A stretch of DNA of 64,000 bases from Sporosarcina quadrami. GTDB lineage: Bacteria > Bacillota > Bacilli > Bacillales_A > Planococcaceae. The stretch lies in contig NZ_JACSQN010000006.1 of assembly GCF_014836615.1 (NCBI RefSeq), positions 62,001 through 126,000 of the forward strand. Reading direction: 5' to 3'. Position 1 is the first letter of the stretch. Every line of letters starts with the position of its first letter. The notes under the pieces were generated by a model. It had not been told where the DNA came from. It saw only the letters and a list, made by a program, of their open reading frames with translations, and did no database searches. The translations under genes and the position numbers were made by a program. This document shows, in pieces, positions 33,054 through 40,459 of this stretch.

Positions 33054-34538
33054 TTACACATGCGCTTTTCTTTTTTTCCATTCATTCACAAGAATTACGG
33101 CGAATATCGTAATTGTCACAGCAAGAATCACAACACTGACCGGGCGAGTCACGAATATGGAGAAATCATTTTGTGATAAAAGCATGGAACGTCGGAAGTT
33201 CGTTTCAATGATAGGTGCCAAAATTAACGACAAGAGCATTGGCGCTAATGGAATACCAACTTTCAACAAACCGTATCCTAGCAAACCGAACGCTAACATG
33301 ACTAACACATCAAATGTTGAATTCGCAATAGAATAGGAACCGAGTACACATAAGACGACAATTGCAGGCATGAGAATCTGTTCAGGTATTTTAAGTATTT
33401 TCGGGAAGATCTTTGATGCACCAAGACCTAGCACAAGCATAAATATATTCGCTACAATTAATGCCATGAAAATTCCATATACGACATCTCCATTTGTCGT
33501 GAAAAGCATTGGTCCTGGCGTCAATCCTTGAATCATCAAAGCACCAAGCATAACTGCCGTGATCACGTCTCCAGGAATGCCTAGCGTCAGAAGCGGGACG
33601 AGCGCACCACCTGTGACTGCGTTGTTAGCGGATTCGGTTGCTGCGATACCGTCGATATTCCCTTTTCCGAATTTGGATTTGTCTTTTGATGCACGTTTTA
33701 ATTCATTGTAAGCAACGAATGATGCCACACCGGATCCGGTCGCCGGAATAATTCCGACAAACGTGCCGATGACAGAAGAACGCAGCAAATTGAACCAGTT
33801 ACGCTTCAGTTCAGATGCTTTTAAGCCAATCGATGAGTTGCCAATTTTACTTCTTAGCTCGTCCGTCTTTCCTTCTAAACGGGTTAACACTTCGGATATC
33901 GCAAACAAACCGACAAGTGCCGGGACGACGTTAATGCCGTTCAGTAAATTCGCATTGCCGAATGTGTAACGATTCGTGCCCGTTATCGGATCCATGCCGA
34001 TCACAGCGATGAAAAGACCGATTAACCCGGCAATAACACCCTTTAGAAGTGAATTACCGGAGACACCGGCAACAATTGAAATACCGAACAAGGCAAGTGC
34101 AAAGTATTCTGGAGGTCCAAATGACAAGGCTACTTTTGCGAGTTGCGGAGCGATGAAGATGAGGGCTACACAGCTGAACAGCCCACCAATCGTTGAAGCT
34201 ATCGTCGTCATCGTCAAAGCCTTTTTCGCTTGCCCCATCTTTGTCAAAGCAGGACCTTCCAATAATGTCGCAGCGGCAGCAGCCGTTCCCGGAGTACCTA
34301 CAAGGATTGCGGTAATCGATCCAGCGTAGACAGCCCCAACGTAAACGCCAAGGAGCGCACTAAATCCAACGACCGGATCCAAGCCGAACGTAAGAGGAAT
34401 CACAAGTGCTACCCCCATCGTCGCCGTAAGTCCTGGCAGAGCTCCAAAAACGATACCGAGCCCGACGCCGAGCAGATTTGCAAGAATCGCTGCCGGCGCT
34501 AAAGCGAACAATAAACCGGCTAAAAATTCGTTAGACAT
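33054..34538 (-). CDS. tctA: Tripartite tricarboxylate transporter, large membrane subunit
   Basis: The 494-residue protein has about twelve membrane segments and the TctA hallmarks: LGIVFGALPGLTATMGVALVIPLTFGLDP near the N-terminus and the second inverted motif FVGIIPATGSGVASFVAYNELKR near residue 265, plus GGALVPLLTLGIPGDVITAVMLGALMIQGLTPGP. It works with TctB and the binding protein TctC as a secondary carrier of carboxylates. The start follows AAAGGAGGAAGACCA. It lies 29 bp after tctB. Confidence 0.93.
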   Translation of the reverse strand: MSNEFLAGLLFALAPAAILANLLGVGLGIVFGALPGLTATMGVALVIPLTFGLDPVVGFSALLGVYVGAVYAGSITAILVGTPGTAAAAATLLEGPALTKMGQAKKALTMTTIASTIGGLFSCVALIFIAPQLAKVALSFGPPEYFALALFGISIVAGVSGNSLLKGVIAGLIGLFIAVIGMDPITGTNRYTFGNANLLNGINVVPALVGLFAISEVLTRLEGKTDELRSKIGNSSIGLKASELKRNWFNLLRSSVIGTFVGIIPATGSGVASFVAYNELKRASKDKSKFGKGNIDGIAATESANNAVTGGALVPLLTLGIPGDVITAVMLGALMIQGLTPGPMLFTTNGDVVYGIFMALIVANIFMLVLGLGASKIFPKILKIPEQILMPAIVVLCVLGSYSIANSTFDVLVMLAFGLLGYGLLKVGIPLAPMLLSLILAPIIETNFRRSMLLSQNDFSIFVTRPVSVVILAVTITIFAVILVNEWKKRKAHV

Positions 34539-34567
34539 TGGTCTTCCTCCTTTCCAATTCTGTTCAA

Positions 34568-35017
34568 TTAAGGTAATGGTATTTTAAAGGCTAATGTAAA
34601 TACAAAATAGAGCGCAATTGGTACTGCAACAGATACAGCACCGAGTAATACGAGTTTTCTAATACCGAAAATCCACTGAGCCGCTAGTAAGAACAAGAAC
34701 GTGGAAACAATGAAACCTGTAACGAAAAACAGTAAAATATACGCAACTAGCAGGACGATGAATAGAAGGATTTTACCAACTGTCTGCATGTCAATTTGGA
34801 TTGGCTCTGAGTCAGATTTCCGTTTCAACCCGATCAATGCACTACCTACTAGTAAAATTGACGTGAACGCCAAGAGGAGCAACACTAATTTCGGAAAGAA
34901 GTCTGGACCGTAAGATTGTCCGTTCCCTAATTGGCTAGCCATCGTAAACCCTGCTATAGAGAGCAGTAACAGTATTCCACCAGCCGAAATGTCTACTATC
35001 TCTTTCCTCATCGACAC
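34568..35017 (-). CDS. tctB: Tripartite tricarboxylate transporter, small membrane subunit
   Basis: The 149-residue protein has four membrane helices (AGGILLLLSIAGFTMASQLG, LVLLLLAFTSILLVGSALIGL, ILLFIVLLVAYILLFFVTGFI, LVLLGAVSVAVPIALYFVFTLAF) and SYGPDFFPKLVLLLL, the conserved TctB block after helix 1. The start follows TGAGGAGGGTGTGTCG. Only 10 bp separate it from tctC upstream. Confidence 0.9.
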   Translation of the reverse strand: MSMRKEIVDISAGGILLLLSIAGFTMASQLGNGQSYGPDFFPKLVLLLLAFTSILLVGSALIGLKRKSDSEPIQIDMQTVGKILLFIVLLVAYILLFFVTGFIVSTFLFLLAAQWIFGIRKLVLLGAVSVAVPIALYFVFTLAFKIPLP

Positions 35018-35027
35018 ACCCTCCTCA

Positions 35028-36008
35028 TCAGTTGTTCAGCGATGTAACCACTTCTTTATTTTTTTCATTTTCATCTATCACTTTTTGTGTGAATTCTTCT
35101 GCGTTCAAGTAGGCAATTGGAATGCCAGCTTTCTTGAACTGTTCGATAACCGCAGGATCTTCAAGTGCTTTCTTTATACTGTCATCCAATTTAGAGACAA
35201 TTTCATCCGGTGTATCTTTAGGTGCCATAATTCCAAACCATGCACCCTTCCCAATCAATTCATAACCCAATTCTTTAAATGTAGGTATATCTGGCAATTC
35301 CTCAAGTCGCTCGTCAGATGTTACAGCCAAAATGGTAAGCCCATTACCCGCATGTGGAATCACTTCAGAAATCGTATTGACAGATGCATTAATATGATTA
35401 CCAAGTAACGCTGTGACTGCCTCGGCACCACCTTCAAATGGTATGTGTTCCATATCGAGATCACCTTGACTCTTAACAAATGCAGCCGTCACGACATGTT
35501 GGTGAAGCCCTGCACCTGTTGTGCCATACGTCACTTTTTTCTCACGTGCCATATCGAGTAATTCTTCCAACGTGCTAATACCTGAACCCGAATTTACAAC
35601 AATTCCGTAAGGTGCTTCTGAAATTTGCGAGACCTGTTTGAAATCCGTTGTTACGTCATACCCGACATTGTTGGCATTCGGTGTAAGTGTTGAAGGTCCG
35701 ACAGCTGTGAGAATAATGTTGTACCCATCCGGTTTCGCAGACTTCACTGCTGTCATTCCAGTCGAACCGGCACCGCCCGGTTTTGAGATGACATTTACCG
35801 TTTCCCCAAGGTCCTTATCGACAAAGTCACTGATAATACGTGCCTGAAGATCCGCACTTCCACCTGCAGCATACGGAATTGTCAATGATATCGCACGTGA
35901 CGGATAACTATCCGCCGATTCCGCCTCTGAACCCGATTTTGAGCAGGCTGCCATCCCCATAACCAATACACCGACAGCCAATACTTTTAGACTTGTTAAT
36001 ACTTTCAT
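35028..36008 (-). CDS. tctC: Tripartite tricarboxylate transporter substrate-binding lipoprotein
   Basis: The 326-residue protein has a lipoprotein signal (MKVLTSLKVLAVGVLVMGMAAC; lipobox MAAC) and the Bug/TctC fold. The typical ligand-pocket blocks are SLTIPYAAGGSADLQARIISD, ISKPGGAGSTGMTAV, TYGTTGAGLHQHV and WFGIMAPKDTPDEIV. It captures a carboxylate outside the membrane and delivers it to TctAB. First gene of the operon tctC-tctB-tctA-M20-AEC and divergent from the LysR regulator. The ligand is not determinable by eye. Confidence 0.92.
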   Translation of the reverse strand: MKVLTSLKVLAVGVLVMGMAACSKSGSEAESADSYPSRAISLTIPYAAGGSADLQARIISDFVDKDLGETVNVISKPGGAGSTGMTAVKSAKPDGYNIILTAVGPSTLTPNANNVGYDVTTDFKQVSQISEAPYGIVVNSGSGISTLEELLDMAREKKVTYGTTGAGLHQHVVTAAFVKSQGDLDMEHIPFEGGAEAVTALLGNHINASVNTISEVIPHAGNGLTILAVTSDERLEELPDIPTFKELGYELIGKGAWFGIMAPKDTPDEIVSKLDDSIKKALEDPAVIEQFKKAGIPIAYLNAEEFTQKVIDENEKNKEVVTSLNN

Positions 36009-36144
36009 ACAATTACCCCCTATTAGTTAGTTGTGCCAAGGTGAAATATTTAGCCTTATTAGAATTTTATATTGCAAACGATTACATGTAAAATATATAA
36101 TAAATCATAAAAGTATATCTTTTGTATATAAGGAGCGATGTCAA

Positions 36145-37053
36145 ATGGATTTGGAAAGAATAAGGTACTTTATTAAAGTTGTCGAATCTGGCTCTCTGTC
36201 CAAAGCCGCGATTGCGTTAAATATGACGCAACCCCCTTTAAGCATCGCGATTCGGAAGTTAGAAGAAGAGCTAGGAGTACAGTTGTTCAATAGAAGCGGT
36301 AAACGACTTGCATTGACAGAAACCGGACAACTGCTATACAAGCGGGGTAAAGAACTGATAATGTCTTCACTGGAAATAAAAAAAGAGCTAACCGAATATG
36401 ATGCCGGTCGTCATGGCATCATTACAATCGGTTGCTCAACAATCGCCAACATTACAATCATTCCAGAAGTCGTCAAACGGCTGAAAGAGCGTGACATACA
36501 CATTACAATACGCGTTTTGGAAGGAAATACAGCCTTTATACTAGAACAATTGCGTCTGCACAAAATGGATATCGGGCTCGTCCGAAATATTTTCGATAAA
36601 AAGGACTTCCATACGACAGCACTATTGAGCGAGCCTTTATATGTGGCGTTACCACCTGAACATCCACTAGCCAATAAAGCTACCGTGGAATTAAAAGAAC
36701 TAGAAGGCGAAAACTTTCTAATGCCCCACACAACACTTGGCTACGGCATTTCAGATTTCATATTGGAAGGGTGTGACGCAGCCGGCTTCTCACCAAACGT
36801 CATCTATTGGGGAACCGAGACTTTTCCAATGCTGAACATGGTCCATCAAAACCTTGGAATCGCATTCGCTCCCGCCCTCTTCAAAAACATAAAATTCTTT
36901 ACAATGCCGCCACTCGCCAAACTTATCAATCCATCTATTGAAGCAAAACTGAATCTAGTCACATTGAAAAACAGCATAAAAACTGCCGCCACAGAACAAT
37001 TCCTTCTCGTCACCAAAGAAGTCATTGAGGAGTTGCCTATAGAGTGGAATTGA
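36145..37053 (+). CDS. LysR-family transcriptional regulator
   Basis: The start is ATG 36145 (MDLERIRYFIKVVESGSLSK), with AAGGAGCGATGTCAA directly upstream; the longer frame from 36031 has no site. The roughly 302-residue protein has an N-terminal winged helix (SLSKAAIALNMTQPPLSIAIRKLEEELGVQLFNRSGKRLALTETG, in two parts) and a LysR substrate domain (ITIGCSTIANITIIPEVVKRL, YVALPPEHPLANKATVELKEL). It is divergent from tctCBA and is its likely carboxylate-responsive activator. The last codons and stop lie inside the 14-bp tandem repeat that leads into REP-like copy H. Confidence 0.93.
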   Translation: MDLERIRYFIKVVESGSLSKAAIALNMTQPPLSIAIRKLEEELGVQLFNRSGKRLALTETGQLLYKRGKELIMSSLEIKKELTEYDAGRHGIITIGCSTIANITIIPEVVKRLKERDIHITIRVLEGNTAFILEQLRLHKMDIGLVRNIFDKKDFHTTALLSEPLYVALPPEHPLANKATVELKELEGENFLMPHTTLGYGISDFILEGCDAAGFSPNVIYWGTETFPMLNMVHQNLGIAFAPALFKNIKFFTMPPLAKLINPSIEAKLNLVTLKNSIKTAATEQFLLVTKEVIEELPIEWN

Positions 37054-37118
37054 TCGGGTGCAATTGATCGGGTGCAATTGATCGGGTGCAATTGATCGGG
37101 TGCAATTGATCGGGTGCC
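37049..37118 (+). repeat. Five tandem 14-bp repeats running into REP copy H
   Basis: ATTGATCGGGTGCA is repeated four times exactly (37049-37104). A fifth unit differs at its last base (GCC), where it becomes the start of the REP core. The first unit overlaps the LysR stop codon. The GGGTGC part equals the left arm of a REP copy, so the array probably arose by repeated duplication of a REP arm. Confidence 0.92.
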
Positions 37119-37156
37119 AGTCACTCACACAATTGAATTGTGTGAGTGACTGGCAC
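37114..37156. repeat. REP-like copies H and I: perfect 21-bp inverted pair
   Basis: The 21 bases 37114-37134 (core GTGCCAGTCACTCACACAA) are perfectly inverted at 37136-37156, with one G between. This head-to-head pair is like a bacterial interspersed mosaic element and would form a 21-bp hairpin. Confidence 0.95.
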
Positions 37157-37330
37157 TACTGTTATTCTATTCCCACACGCCTGGCGGCCATTCAATAAAA
37201 CTTGGCGTACTACCGTTGCTTATGAGGCACAAGGAAAAAAAGAAGTCCTCCAATCGATTGCTCGATCAAAGAACTTCCTCTCTTCCATTCATTTAAGGTC
37301 TTGCAAGATTAATTTTCAGAACAGTGTCTA
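37157..37330. other. Spacer with ancestral repeat R1
   Basis: No gene. Bases about 37234-37351 are alignable with 40019-40133 (roughly three quarters identical by eye); both contain a minus-strand terminator and end in a REP copy. Confidence 0.65.
37219..37266 (-). terminator. Terminator of the SLH gene pair
   Basis: On the minus strand GAAGTTCTTTGATCGA pairs in part with TCGATTGGAGGACTTC, followed by seven T. It lies about 105 bp after the stop of the 37369-38331 gene. Confidence 0.65.
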
Positions 37331-37332
37331 AA

Positions 37333-37352
37333 TTGAATGAGTGACTGGCACC
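37333..37352 (-). repeat. REP-like hairpin, copy J
   Basis: TTGAATGAGTG-ACTGG-CAC core; weak right arm. It lies 17 bp after the stop of the SLH gene. Confidence 0.8.
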
Positions 37353-37368
37353 CGCTCACTGCATCCGC

Positions 37369-38331
37369 TCACTTCAGTCCATTATTCCTCAAGAAAATGT
37401 CCGTTAATTCAGCTATATCTTCATATCCGTCGACGGTAAATTTAGCCTGTATGAAATAGGAAGAAATGCTGTTCTGTTCTTCAATATATTGGAATATAAC
37501 TTCTTGTCCTATAGAGTCAATTCCGTTAAACGTGACGTATTTGTAATCTTTATTGACGATTACTTTTTGAATACTTCCCCCGCCTGCAATCTTTTTATTG
37601 TATTTATATACTTTCTCGTGAGGCGTTTCTAATATGACTTTTGCTTCTTTTGGAATGCTTTTGAATTTCGGTTTCGTCACGGGTACCGGCTTGAAGTTCT
37701 CGTCCATATTCAACGTCCGGTGAAGAAAAACGGCAAAATGTGCCCTAGTCAATTTGTCATACGGATTGAAGTTTCCAGTCTCGTCTGTAGTCGTAATCCC
37801 GTTCGTATATAATGCTTTCACGTGATCGGCAAAGAAGGCTTCGGGACCGACGTCATATGGAAGATAGTCCGCTTTACTTTTTAGATTAAATGCCATCGAT
37901 AAGATTTCTGCGATATCCATACGTGACGCCTTTTCATTCAAGTCCCTCGCTGCATTAAAACTCGGAATGCCTGCTTTTTGCAGCCTGATCATGTTGGCAT
38001 ATTCCTTGTCCTGCTTTGAAATGCTGTCAAAAGGAAGTTCGTAATCATACACGACCGGCAACTGAATCCCTCTTGCATCCAACGCACGCACCACCAGTGC
38101 CCCTACATGTTTAATCGAGATGTCATCTCCGGGTCTAAAAGTTCCGTCAACATACCCGTTAATCAATCCTTGCCCTGTCAAATCTTGAATAACATCATAA
38201 TAGACATAGGATTTTTTAATATCTTTGAAACTAGCAGCTGTGTCCTTCGCCGATACTTGTGACAATCCCGATACAGACAAACTAGCGACTAGAATAATAG
38301 CAATAACTACCTTCTTAAATACCTTTTTCAT
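37369..38331 (-). CDS. SLH-domain surface protein, short
   Basis: ATG 38331 (MKKVFKKVVIAIILVASLSV) is chosen because AAGGAGAGTCAAC precedes it; the longer frame reads through REP copy K. The 320-residue protein has a signal peptide (to SQVSAKD) and three SLH repeats at about residues 35-85, 95-150 and 155-210. Typical cores are GLINGYVDGTFRPGDDISIKH in the first and GNFNPYDKLTRAHFAVFLHR in the third; the second is degenerate. A C-terminal beta-rich domain of about 100 residues follows (VTFNGIDSIGQEVIFQYIEEQ) that I cannot assign. It is the second of two SLH genes in line; wall polymer binding is expected. Confidence 0.82.
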   Translation of the reverse strand: MKKVFKKVVIAIILVASLSVSGLSQVSAKDTAASFKDIKKSYVYYDVIQDLTGQGLINGYVDGTFRPGDDISIKHVGALVVRALDARGIQLPVVYDYELPFDSISKQDKEYANMIRLQKAGIPSFNAARDLNEKASRMDIAEILSMAFNLKSKADYLPYDVGPEAFFADHVKALYTNGITTTDETGNFNPYDKLTRAHFAVFLHRTLNMDENFKPVPVTKPKFKSIPKEAKVILETPHEKVYKYNKKIAGGGSIQKVIVNKDYKYVTFNGIDSIGQEVIFQYIEEQNSISSYFIQAKFTVDGYEDIAELTDIFLRNNGLK

Positions 38332-38352
38332 GTTGACTCTCCTTATTTGAAG

Positions 38353-38375
38353 TTGTGCGAGTGACTGGCACACAC
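38353..38375 (-). repeat. REP-like hairpin, copy K
   Basis: TTGTGCGAGTG-ACTGG-CACACACTG; it lies between the stop of the upstream SLH gene (38388) and the ribosome binding site of the downstream one. Confidence 0.82.
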
Positions 38376-38387
38376 TGATGCATAATC

Positions 38388-39815
38388 CTAATTGTCGGCA
38401 TTTCCACTCCATTGGCTAATACGGAGCATCTCTTTTTCAAAATCATAATACATAGCAAAGACATGGTTTTTATGCACGTATAATGAACCTTCGCTTGTAA
38501 TCTTATGTAGCTGACTAACGAACTCATCATATGTGATGCCAGCCCCATTCAGATTCAAAAATTCGACTTTTGACGTGATTGTCTCTTTCAAAGAGACGTT
38601 ATGGCTATCTACTAACCGGTAGCCAGATTTCAAGATTGATTTATTTTTCTGGGATGCCGCCTTTTTAAACACCGTGTTCGTAATCGTTCGCTCGTGCTCC
38701 TTTATAACATCTTCTTCCCAGTCTGCAGGTGTTTTAATCGTATGCGCATGAGGGAGTCCGTCTGTGGAGTCTTCCGATTCAAAATAGATGTCAGCGGTAT
38801 TGTACATATGGATTGTCTTCGATTTATAGCTGTAGTACATGGTCAATTTATTGCTCGGATGGACATAGAGCGAGCCATTTTTTATCACGTCATTCAAAGC
38901 TTCTACAAATGCATCATACGTAATGGCAATACCTTCACTGTTCAATAAGGCAACCCGATCATGCAACATCTTTTCCAGATAATCAGCCTTCCACAGCATA
39001 TCCACAGACCAGACATTTCCCGTTTTGTATTTCCTCAGATACTCTTTCTCAATTGCATCTGTCCTACCAGCGGGAACTTTCACATATTTGGGATTGGGTA
39101 GAATGACACCCAGCTGGTCCGGATCGACAGGTGGTAGTTCCGGCACAGGCTTGACAGCGGGCGGTTTAGGTATAGGCGTTATAGTAGGTGGTGAAAGCGT
39201 ACTATCTCTGTCCAGGTCCAGGAGCCTTTGTAGAAAAACCGCATATTGGGCACGTGTAACGGGATGCCCCGGGTTAAATCTTCCCCCATCCCCCTTTGTG
39301 ATTCCGTTTGAATACAGCGCTTGGACGTGACGGGTTCCCCAATGTGAGGCGGGGACATCCGAGAAGCTGATTTCCGATTTCACTTCAAGTCCGAAAGCCA
39401 ATTCAAGCAACTTAGCAAGCTGAACGCGTGTCACTGGCGCATCAGGATTGAAGTTGCCAGACGAATCTCCATCCATGATTCCCGCTTGTTGGATGCTGCG
39501 GATCGCTTCGTAGTATGGATGCGTTTTCGATACATCCTTAAATGACTTTGCACTCTTTTTCTGCTCAAGCGGGATAACGCGGCCTAAAAGGGACGCGACG
39601 TGCTTCCGGCTAATCGTCTCTCCAGGTCGGAAGGTGCCGTCAGGATAACCGGAGACAGCCCCCCTTCTTACCATTTCTTCTATTGAACTATAGAAATGAT
39701 CCGTCGACTTCACATCTTTAAAAGTTTGTTTGCTGTCTACAGCTTGCACAGGCGTTATTATGGCAGGGACTAGGAATGTTGCGGTGATTGCCGAGATAAA
39801 TAACTTCTTTATCAC
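38388..39815 (-). CDS. SLH-domain surface protein with duplicated C-terminal domain
   Basis: The start is probably GTG 39815 (MIKKLFISAITATFLVPAII), because AAGGAGAG lies 8 nt upstream; the ATG six codons earlier overlaps that site. The 475-residue protein has a signal peptide and three SLH domains (SGYPDGTFRPGETISRKH; DGDSSGNFNPDAPVTRVQ; KGDGGRFNPGHPVTRAQYA), then a Pro-rich linker (TPIPKPPAVKPVPELPPVDP). Two copies of an unknown domain of about 75 residues follow (INAL-type: LLNSEGIAITYDAFVEALND ... GSLYVHPSNKLTMYY and FLNLNGAGITYDEFVSQLHK ... GSLYVHKNHVFAMYY). Repeated aromatic residues suggest a ligand-binding surface; this is a guess. Confidence 0.85.
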   Translation of the reverse strand: MIKKLFISAITATFLVPAIITPVQAVDSKQTFKDVKSTDHFYSSIEEMVRRGAVSGYPDGTFRPGETISRKHVASLLGRVIPLEQKKSAKSFKDVSKTHPYYEAIRSIQQAGIMDGDSSGNFNPDAPVTRVQLAKLLELAFGLEVKSEISFSDVPASHWGTRHVQALYSNGITKGDGGRFNPGHPVTRAQYAVFLQRLLDLDRDSTLSPPTITPIPKPPAVKPVPELPPVDPDQLGVILPNPKYVKVPAGRTDAIEKEYLRKYKTGNVWSVDMLWKADYLEKMLHDRVALLNSEGIAITYDAFVEALNDVIKNGSLYVHPSNKLTMYYSYKSKTIHMYNTADIYFESEDSTDGLPHAHTIKTPADWEEDVIKEHERTITNTVFKKAASQKNKSILKSGYRLVDSHNVSLKETITSKVEFLNLNGAGITYDEFVSQLHKITSEGSLYVHKNHVFAMYYDFEKEMLRISQWSGNADN

Positions 39816-40018
39816 AAATAATCTCTCCTTCATAGGTTATAAGTTTGTATAATCAAAGGTGTTTTTATCTACTCAAAAATAATTTATAGATACTATATTA
39901 CCATTCTATATGTATCATACTTCCAATTTTACTTATGAGCAATAGACAAATGAAAAGCCTATCTTTGCTTTGCTATGAGCTTACGATCTGACTCGTGTGA
40001 GTTGTTTGAGTGACTCAC

Positions 40019-40052
40019 GAAAAAAGAAGGCCTCAATCATTGCTTGATCTAA
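40019..40052 (-). terminator. Relic terminator inside R2
   Basis: On the minus strand GAAGACCT pairs with AGGCCTTC (one mismatch), followed by TTTTTT. No intact minus-strand gene lies upstream, so it seems to be left over from a lost gene. Confidence 0.5.
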
Positions 40053-40113
40053 GGTCTTCATCTCTTCCATTCACTTAAGTTCTCGAAAAATTAGTCGTCA
40101 GACAAATGTTTAA

Positions 40114-40140
40114 GTTGTGTGAGTGACTGGCACACACAAC
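40114..40140 (-). repeat. REP-like hairpin, copy M
   Basis: GTTGTGTG / CACACAAC, 8-bp perfect outer stem, around AGTG-ACTGG-CA. The subtilase remnant begins at the very next base. Confidence 0.9.
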
Positions 40141-40450
40141 GTTGAAGCATTATTAAAAAAGCACACGAGCGATTTGGGCTTAGGAGGATGGGATTCACAG
40201 TATGGTGAAGGAATTATTAACCTCTCGGATTATAACGAAATAGTAATATAAGAAAATATGAATCGAACAATCTCAATAGAAGTTATGTCCTGTCCGACAC
40301 CCAATCATTTCCTTTCATTCAAAACGTTCCTTTGAATAAAAGCTGGGCAATTACATTTGATCGTAAGTTAACCGAATATGACAAAGTAGATATTCGGATT
40401 ATCCGTTCGGGTAAGGATGTTCCGATAAGGGTTCTAGCGGCATTGTACTA
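40141..40450 (+). pseudogene. Remnant of a subtilisin-like protease with a C-terminal Ig-like domain
   Basis: Bases 40141-40251 encode VEALLKKHTSDLGLGGWDSQ followed by YGEGIINL, the end of an S8 subtilase catalytic domain (typical 'LLkktAtDlG..grD..yGyGlvn'). A stop follows. Then, in another frame from about 40254, comes a segment with NRSYVLSDTQSFPFIQNVPL and KSWAITFDRKLTEYDKVDIR, which looks like the SbsA-type Ig domain often attached to such proteases, ending at 40450. There is no start and the catalytic triad is absent. REP copy M abuts the 5' boundary exactly. This is a truncated, frameshifted remnant. Confidence 0.7.
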
Positions 40451-40459
40451 GAAGATATT

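Larger units (their letters stand above)
39834..40140. other. Spacer with ancestral repeat R2 and decayed REP
   Basis: Near 39994-40019 a degenerate REP relic (GTGTGAGTTGTTTGAGTGAC) is followed by R2 (40019-40133), which resembles R1 at 37234-37351. No gene is seen; the 5' part should contain the promoter of the SLH pair. Confidence 0.6.

Noticed and set aside
37049..37118. 14-bp tandem repeats as replication iterons
   Set aside because: There is no replication initiator gene nearby and the unit equals the arm of the adjacent REP copy.
13024..40140. Dispersed GTGCCAGTCACTCACAC elements as ordinary terminators
   Set aside because: They lack T-runs, occur in both orientations regardless of gene direction and lie beside separate true terminators (for example 29891-29932 next to copy F).
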